64,000 bases of DNA from Gracilaria vermiculophylla (taxonomy: Eukaryota; Rhodophyta; Florideophyceae; Gracilariales; Gracilariaceae), in the NCBI GenBank assembly GCA_019155205.2, contig JAHNZQ020003146.1, positions 654,405-718,404 of the forward strand, in the 5' to 3' direction. The translations under genes were made by a program, and so were the position numbers. The notes below the pieces were generated by a model. It was given only the letters and a program-made list of their open reading frames with translations. It had not been told where the DNA came from and did not search any database. Positions 59,236-64,000 of the stretch are shown piece by piece (position 1 is the first letter of the stretch; each line of letters begins with the position of its first letter).

Positions 59236-61283
59236 CTAGGCGGGGACGGGTTCTGCGGTTGTGCATCGTGATACGACGTGTTTCCTTGAGGTGCAACCGA
59301 CTGGGACAACGGCACCTGCGTTGCGGGTGCTAGTGAAAGTGGGACAGGCTGCACTCCCGATGGAGCACGGTAACCATAGTTTCCTTGAGGGGAGCCGATG
59401 TCGCGATACGAGGTCCGATAACTTCCGCTCTTCGTTGGTGTGTCCTTCAGGTCCAGGAAGTTTTTCTCTCTTTCCTGTAGGATGGCGGCCCTCATTGCCG
59501 GGGTGAGAGTCGTACAGTGTACGGGCTCTCGTGACAAGCAAATCCTGCAAGGCGGTTGGTAGCCTCGAAGGTTCACAAATCTGACGCTCCTGAAAGATCC
59601 TGCCGAGGCGTACGAAGTGGGAGACGAGGTTGTCCTCGTCCTAGACGGTGCTCCCTGAGAGGAGGCGTATGCGAGGGCAAGGGCCTCTTGCTCTCCTACG
59701 AGCGTGAGCTCGTCGACCTCCTCCGAGGTGCTGGACTCCAACGTCAGGGCGGATGCCCGTCGGGTCCTTAAGGCCGCCGGTTTGTCCGAAAGTGGAGCAT
59801 GACTGCGGCGAACGGCGCGGTGGGTATCCCCATAGGATTCCGCGAAACGTGCTAACTCCGTATAGGTGGTCTTTGGGTGCGTTGTCAGGGGATTACGCAC
59901 CCTCGCACGTGTCGAGGGAAAGAGTCCCTCGACAAACAACGACTTCACCCGCCGTTCGGAGTACACATTCCCACACCGCAGAGCCTTCGTCCACAGGTAC
60001 TGTGAGAACTCCATCTCGGTCATTCCGGTGTTCTGCCTATAGGAGGTGACTTCAGCATCAGCATCGCTTATCACCTCATCCGTGGCATACCTTTTAAGGA
60101 AGAAATTAACTACCTCCGGGTACGTCGTCAAGATCTCCGTTCCAGGATTATCCACAATGGTGCTCTCCCCCGAGAGGCGTGGCTTCACCAGCGAGGACGC
60201 TTCGCCTGTGAGGTAGAACTGAAAGCACAATACGGCGGCACCTTTATGGACACCATTTGTGTTACACGCTAAACGGAAGCGCGTAAGAAACTTCAACACC
60301 GAGATGGGGTCTTCGCCTGAGAAGGAGTGCTTCTTCATTTGAATACTCATACGGCACTGCATCTCCGTCAGTCGTTTAGCGACCGACGCGTCGTAAAGTG
60401 TGGAGCGATCATGCAACCTGTAGGTGTCATAATCCACCACTTTGGCGAAGAGGTCGTTAAACGGGACGACCTTCCTGACCCTTCTGCTCTTCTCCTTGGG
60501 AGGTGTACTGTCCTCCGAGCTGGAGCTGTTTACGGATTCGGAGTCTGAGCTTCCCTCCGAATCGGTGTCTCGCTTGCGTCTTTTCTCCCTCCGTTTCTTT
60601 CTTCTTCTTTCTTTGAGGTGGTCTGGGTTGCTGGCGATACCCCCGATATCGCGATCCACCCGAGAAGTATCCTGTCCTTCTCTCCTTAGGTGGACTTCGT
60701 CGCGACCGGTATCCTGTCCTCCTCCGCGGGGCGTCAGGTCCAGACGGTTCATAGCAAGATTTCTGAGGTGGTTCCGTTTCCCTACGGCAGTATCCTTTCC
60801 TCCTGTGGCGTAGGGGGTGGCAGTATCCTTTCTTTCTCTGCCCAGGGTCACCTTAGGTGTTGATAGAGGGAACCTCTCCTGTACGGATGAATAAATTTGA
60901 AAAGCCGCTGCGGGGAGCAGCTGCGCGGTTTGGGAGCGAGCCTCCGCACGGATAACATCTGAAATCACCTCAAGGAAGGGGTTGGAATCCAACAAAGCAT
61001 CCACAGCACGGTGAGCGCTCTTCGTTGCGATGTCCTCCACGAGGGCGTGGCGGCGTGCTCCGAAGTGGGCTTCAACACCTGCAGGTATTCTTTTGACCAG
61101 CTTTTGGGAGAGCCAATCCGTAAGGCGCAGGGCCAGGGACTCCAGGAGGGAGTTAGCCTCCGTTTGTTCCCGTCCCTGCAGCTCCTGAGGTGGCGGCTGC
61201 GATGCCGTGTGCGGTTCTTCAACCTCCACATCGGCGTTTTCCAGAGGTGCCGCGGGGGATTTCGCTTGCCTCCGATCATGCAT
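59211..61283 (-). CDS. Gyp2 gag, intact frame
   Basis: About 690 residues from ATG at 61283. An N-terminal helical acidic part, a Lys/Arg block followed by Asp/Ser repeats (RRRKKRREKRRKRD, then DSEGSSDSESVNSSSSEDS), and a capsid-like region (LFAKVVDYD, MKKHSFSGEDPISVLKFLTRF, FQFYLTGEASSLV, KRYATDEVI, YRQNTGMTEMEFSQYLW) typical of retrotransposon gag. Near the C-terminus CRICLSREPVHC is a zinc-knuckle-like but non-canonical C-x2-C-x6-H-C. It is the only undamaged coding frame of the element; pol is broken in several places. pol overlaps its last 24 nt in -1 frame. Confidence 0.85.
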   Translation of the reverse strand: MHDRRQAKSPAAPLENADVEVEEPHTASQPPPQELQGREQTEANSLLESLALRLTDWLSQKLVKRIPAGVEAHFGARRHALVEDIATKSAHRAVDALLDSNPFLEVISDVIRAEARSQTAQLLPAAAFQIYSSVQERFPLSTPKVTLGRERKDTATPYATGGKDTAVGKRNHLRNLAMNRLDLTPRGGGQDTGRDEVHLRREGQDTSRVDRDIGGIASNPDHLKERRRKKRREKRRKRDTDSEGSSDSESVNSSSSEDSTPPKEKSRRVRKVVPFNDLFAKVVDYDTYRLHDRSTLYDASVAKRLTEMQCRMSIQMKKHSFSGEDPISVLKFLTRFRLACNTNGVHKGAAVLCFQFYLTGEASSLVKPRLSGESTIVDNPGTEILTTYPEVVNFFLKRYATDEVISDADAEVTSYRQNTGMTEMEFSQYLWTKALRCGNVYSERRVKSLFVEGLFPSTRARVRNPLTTHPKTTYTELARFAESYGDTHRAVRRSHAPLSDKPAALRTRRASALTLESSTSEEVDELTLVGEQEALALAYASSQGAPSRTRTTSSPTSYASAGSFRSVRFVNLRGYQPPCRICLSREPVHCTTLTPAMRAAILQEREKNFLDLKDTPTKSGSYRTSYRDIGSPQGNYGYRAPSGVQPVPLSLAPATQVPLSQSVAPQGNTSYHDAQPQNPSPPRTQPLSNQ

Positions 61284-61599
61284 TCTCCTTAGGCGATTCC
61301 TGAAACACTCCACAGAGGAGCCAGGGTTCCGAAGGAGACTTTCAGGGTCCTATAGTGTGGCGGCCATCTCTTGGGGAGCGCTGCGCGTGCCGCACCCACC
61401 GACGGAGCCGGTTGCTTGAGGATCCTGTAGGGGGGTTCCCATGGGATGTTCTGAGGGGTCCTTAGAGGAGTAGGGCGGGGGTGATTTGCTTCCACTTCCG
61501 AATCACCATAAGGAAGAGTTCCACTGTTCGGAGTTGGTCGTTGCAAACTAGAAACACGGTTCTGCTGCGAGTTATGCGAATCCTTTAGAAACTGTGACC

Positions 61600-61617
61600 T
61601 TCTAAGTCGGGAGACCA
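61600..61617 (-). other. Primer-binding site of Gyp2
   Basis: In element orientation TGGTCTCCCGACTTAGA, beginning with TGG 2 nt inside the 5' LTR, complementary to a tRNA 3' end (...GGGAGACCA). Kept in Gyp1 at 46407-46423. I cannot name the tRNA from sequence alone. Confidence 0.6.
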
Positions 61618-61619
61618 GT

Positions 61620-62172
61620 TGTGGTACTGTCAGCCCCCCTCTCGAGGTAATAAAGCACAATTTCCGTTAGGAGTTTTTGTTGACTCCAAAGGCACGTATT
61701 CATAAAGGTGGTCTCCGGTATCCGCTGTCGCGAGCCGGGGGAATTCTGAAAGGAGATCCGCAAACACCAAGCGGAGGGGGAGGTTCGCTGGGCGGACAAT
61801 GATCCTACAGGCGCTGCTATGATGCGACCTGGGGATCGGCGGCTTAGAAACCTGCTTTGATCGACGAGAGACTCCAACCGGAAAAGTAGAAGAAGACTCA
61901 AGGGTGCTTGTCTTTACTTCCTCAGAGGTGGAGCTCAACCGGCAGATTAAGTATCAAGCCGGGAGCCCGCCTCGGCAGGTCTCGCTACTGTACTAATTAC
62001 CTGCATAAAATATCTAAAATAAATAATAATTCTACCGTACCTCAAGGATACTGTAGCGCACGCGGGCGAGATTATGCACCACGTGGCCCAGCTAATAAAT
62101 TACGAGCCCTCCTTAGGAATATTATACCTTGATGCCGAACCACCGTCTTTCCGTAGGAGCCACTGTATTACA
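61620..62172 (-). repeat. Gyp2 5' LTR (copy C)
   Basis: 553 bp, TGTAGT/ATACAGTGG... to ...GTACCACA in element orientation, followed by the PBS. An AT-rich stretch (aaaatatctaaaataaataataattct, about 62005-62033) is a possible promoter/polyadenylation area. Confidence 0.9.
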
Positions 62173-62755
62173 GAATTCGCGGAGAAGACGGACGACCGAA
62201 GATAGGCGAGGTATGGAGCACCATGGCGGGGCGCAAGTTCATATCTAGTGAACGCCGAAGGGGTCGCGGACGAGAAGATTAGGAGACGATGCACCTTCAG
62301 GGAGACGCAATGAACGGACGCGGTGAACCGGGTGTCCCCCGAAGGAGAATCCTCGGAGGAATCGGAGCGTCAAGTGCCTTGAGGGAGTCGTTGTCCGCTC
62401 TGGACTGGCCCATGCTCCGGTCATGGAGGTCGCGCGTCTGCACCGCACACGATACGCTGAAGTGCGCGGAAGCCCACGCCGCCGAAGGGAACGGCAGCAC
62501 CAACAGGTTACGACAAAATGGAGCAGACGAAGCCGGGCGAAGGAGGAGCAGAGCCTACGAACGCCGCAAGGAATGAAACGCGAGCCCGCGGCAGCACGCC
62601 GCGCAGGAGTGTGGAGAAGGGAAGGAACGCCTGAAGGAGAGAACGGGCAAACCGCCGGAGGCCGCACTTGCCTCAACACCAATAGGAACCACCCCGGGGA
62701 TCAAGAAAGCGGAAGACGCACCTCGAGGACGTGGTGCAATTCAGGAAAGGGGGTA
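62173..62755 (+). mobile_element. Gyp3 right part: 3' region before the 3' LTR
   Basis: Continues the older plus-strand element interrupted by Gyp2: matches the reverse complement of 51817-52395 of Gyp2 and ends with PPT (62743-62753) and the 3' LTR. Compared with Gyp2, the Gyp3 accessory region lacks about 1.1 kb (counterpart of 52400-53500) at or next to the insertion point. The antisense frame here is 62245-62682 (minus). Confidence 0.8.
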
Positions 62756-62831
62756 TGTAGTACAGTGGCTCCTAAGGAAAAAGGGTGGTTTGGCCTTAAG
62801 GTATAATATTCCTAAGGAGGGCTTGTATTTT
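62756..62831 (+). repeat. Gyp3 3' LTR (copy G), cut by assembly gap
   Basis: Begins TGTAGTACAGTGGCTCC and matches the first 76 bp of the family LTR in plus orientation before running into the run of N. Confidence 0.85.
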
Positions 62832-62931
62832 NNNNNNNNNNNNNNNNNNNNNNNNNNNNNNNNNNNNNNNNNNNNNNNNNNNNNNNNNNNNNNNNNNNNN
62901 NNNNNNNNNNNNNNNNNNNNNNNNNNNNNNN
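62832..62931. other. Assembly gap (100 N)
   Basis: Exactly 100 N, a scaffold placeholder inside an LTR. True distance and adjacency of the right end are unknown. Confidence 0.99.
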
Positions 62932-62962
62932 TACGCAAAAGCGGGCATAAAGTTCTACCATA

Positions 62963-63160
62963 TCATCGACAACGACGTTCCTCGATAAAACAGTTCGAAG
63001 CACAATCCAGCTGTATACACGGGGGTTCTGGACGAAGAGCGCCAAGCGTACAATTCCAGTCCGCCGATGAAAGGTGATGATAGTGTTGATTTCGGCCCTG
63101 CAGGTACACATAAAGAAAAACCGCTTTTACATCCACCCAATCTTTCAAAGTTGCGTCAAG
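62963..63160 (-). pseudogene. Possible Ty1/copia RT fragment
   Basis: The minus strand reads LKDWVDVKAVFLYVYLQG, which resembles the copia RT block 'DVKTAFLNG-L'. Sequence after it does not follow the family. A short resemblance only. Confidence 0.25.
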
Positions 63161-63199
63161 AAGAAGGAAAAGCAGAGCGTGATAATCACATGAGGAGTG

Positions 63200-63630
63200 A
63201 AAAGTAGATTGCTGAGTTGAAGAGGATAGAGCGGGAGAAAGACATGAGGATAGAAAAGCAAGCTGAGATGAAGAGGATAGAGCGGAAGAAAGACATGAGG
63301 ATAGAAATGGAAGTTGCCGAGAGAAAGAGGATAGAGCGTGAAAAAGACATGAGGATAGAAAGGGAAGTTGCCGAGAGAAAGAGGATAGAGCGTGAAAAAG
63401 ACATGAGGATAGAGGATAAAGGGTGAAAAACACAAGAGGATAGAAATGGAAGTTGCCGAGAGAAAGAGGATAGAGCGTGAAAAAGACAAGAGGATACAAA
63501 TGGAAGTTGCCGAGAGAAAGAGGATAGAGCGTGAAAAAGACATGAGGATAGAAATTGAAGTTGCCGAGAGAAAGAGGATGAAAAGGGAGGTTGCTAAGAG
63601 AAAGAAGATAGAGCGTGAAAAAGACAGAGT
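63200..63630. repeat. 51/54-bp tandem repeat encoding a charged coiled-coil pattern
   Basis: About seven imperfect units built from gaggatagagcgtgaaaaagacat plus gaggatagaaatggaagttgccgagagaaa (54 bp; the first units are 51 bp). On the plus strand they encode an 18-residue unit like RIEREKDM-RIEMEVAERK. One frameshift and stop near 63414-63440 divide the frame, and another plus frame continues to 63871 with a Leu/Lys-rich end. No start codon or domain is seen. It may be an expanded coding repeat of a damaged gene or a non-coding satellite. Confidence 0.7.
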
Positions 63631-64000
63631 GGAGGACACTCTGCTTTGCGAGAAGGCTCTGCTCTGGAAGAAGGCCCAGCTCCAGATGACGATCCTGCCT
63701 GAGAAGAAGGCCCTGCCATTGAAGAAGACTTTGCCGTCGAGCGAGACTCTGCTCTTGACAAAGATCTATGATTGGAGGAAGATGGATTGCTTGGCTTTGA
63801 AGGAATTGCAATTGTGGCCTCTGCTTCAGCACGGAGTTTGCGGCTTACCTTCCCTTCTCTCTGTCTCTTAAAGAATGAGTGTCAAACACAGTTTCTCTGA
63901 TGCTTGTTTCCGTCCGAATCCATTTCGCGTGCAATCAAAAGTCCGTCCTGCAGTTCGTATTTTCCGTATATGTCGCTGTCCAACGAAAATACCTCTTCCA
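63631..64000. other. Right end, nothing certain
   Basis: The plus frame from the tandem repeat continues to 63871 with repeated 'gagaaggc/aagaag' codons but no recognisable domain. Beyond it no feature. Confidence 0.3.

Larger units (their letters stand above)
51264..62172 (-). mobile_element. Gyp2: full-length Ty3/gypsy chromovirus-like element, nested
   Basis: A 10.9-kb minus-strand LTR retrotransposon with 553-bp LTRs at both ends (51264-51816 and 61620-62172), PBS, gag, protease, RT, RNase H, integrase with C-terminal chromodomain, an extra 2.4-kb region with an antisense ORF, and a PPT. It is flanked by gaatg (51259-51263) and gaatt (62173-62177), a 4/5 target duplication. The sequences on either side belong to one older opposite-oriented element (Gyp3). 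The order PR-RT-RH-IN and the chromodomain place it in Ty3/gypsy (Metaviridae-type, chromovirus-like). A solo LTR inside pol, at least five nonsense changes and one frameshift make it non-autonomous. Confidence 0.9.

Noticed and set aside
62963..63832. A 289-codon minus-strand frame rich in Leu/Phe/Ser across the tandem repeat
   Set aside because: Its hydrophobic repeats are the complement of the charged coiled-coil repeat; a repeat with period divisible by 3 keeps frames open on both strands. No membrane-protein family is recognised.
1..64000. CRISPR arrays, rRNA and tRNA genes
   Set aside because: No regularly spaced short direct repeats with unique spacers, no rRNA core sequences and no convincing tRNA A/B-box pair were seen while reading; a tRNA search program would be decisive for the latter.

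Overview
The window is nuclear DNA from a red alga. The strongest evidence is a nuclear-type gene at 27840-28559 for a phycobiliprotein chromophore lyase of the CpcS/CpeS family. It carries an N-terminal extension resembling a transit peptide and sits among unmistakably eukaryotic genes (SURF1, COX6A, PRP3, PIP5K, RETICULATA-related). The genes are almost intronless: about 18 genes in 33 kb show only two introns, both short and both phase 1. The right half is packed with decayed LTR retrotransposons. Gene islands separated by retrotransposon blocks and very few introns resemble published florideophyte genomes such as Chondrus crispus, but naming a species is inference.

Positions 1-33.6 kb form a gene island. 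In order: a CHID1-like GH18 protein, PIP5K, a very large GH35 beta-galactosidase (-), COX6A (one intron), a GNAT-like plastid protein (-), a membrane RING-H2 E3 ligase, a lysophospholipid acyltransferase (-), a 2-oxoglutarate/malate-type mitochondrial carrier (-), a plastid type I signal peptidase, SURF1 (-), an unrecognised spliced gene (-), a RETICULATA-related protein, PUS3/DEG1, PRP3 (-), an F-box protein, the CpcS/CpeS lyase, an unrecognised small protein (-), a Myb/SANT-like protein (-) and an MFS transporter. Neighbours are mostly divergent or convergent pairs, and one convergent pair is separated by 2 bp. Plastid genes (lyase, signal peptidase, RER, GNAT-like) and mitochondrial genes (COX6A and SURF1 of complex IV, carrier) are interspersed. 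Long C-rich tracts precede several starts. Two promoter regions hold striking short-motif clusters: three GCAATTGC palindromes exactly 20 bp apart at 29373-29420, and six TGTCAG hexamers at 31281-31387.

Positions 33.6-62.8 kb are a transposon graveyard with no recognisable host gene. It holds three Tc1/mariner fossils, a copia RNase H fragment, one gypsy family with a C-terminal chromodomain in three internal copies, a set of LTRs of that family, and an undescribed repeat of about 850 bp (here called R2). The best preserved element (here Gyp2, 51264-62172, minus strand) has two 553-bp LTRs, PBS, gag, protease, RT, RNase H, integrase, chromodomain and PPT. It is flanked by GAATG/GAATT, so it landed inside an older element of the same family lying in the opposite direction (Gyp3: 49430-51263 plus 62173-62831). 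A solo LTR has since inserted in its pol gene.

The most unusual item is the roughly 2.4 kb between the chromodomain and the 3' LTR of this family. It carries a long open frame ANTISENSE to gag-pol, and its sequence is conserved between Gyp2 and Gyp3 while both copies are now broken. A 7-bp-stem hairpin lies between the convergent pol and antisense frames in both copies.

An assembly gap of 100 N (62832-62931) separates this from a right end that holds an imperfect 51/54-bp tandem repeat.
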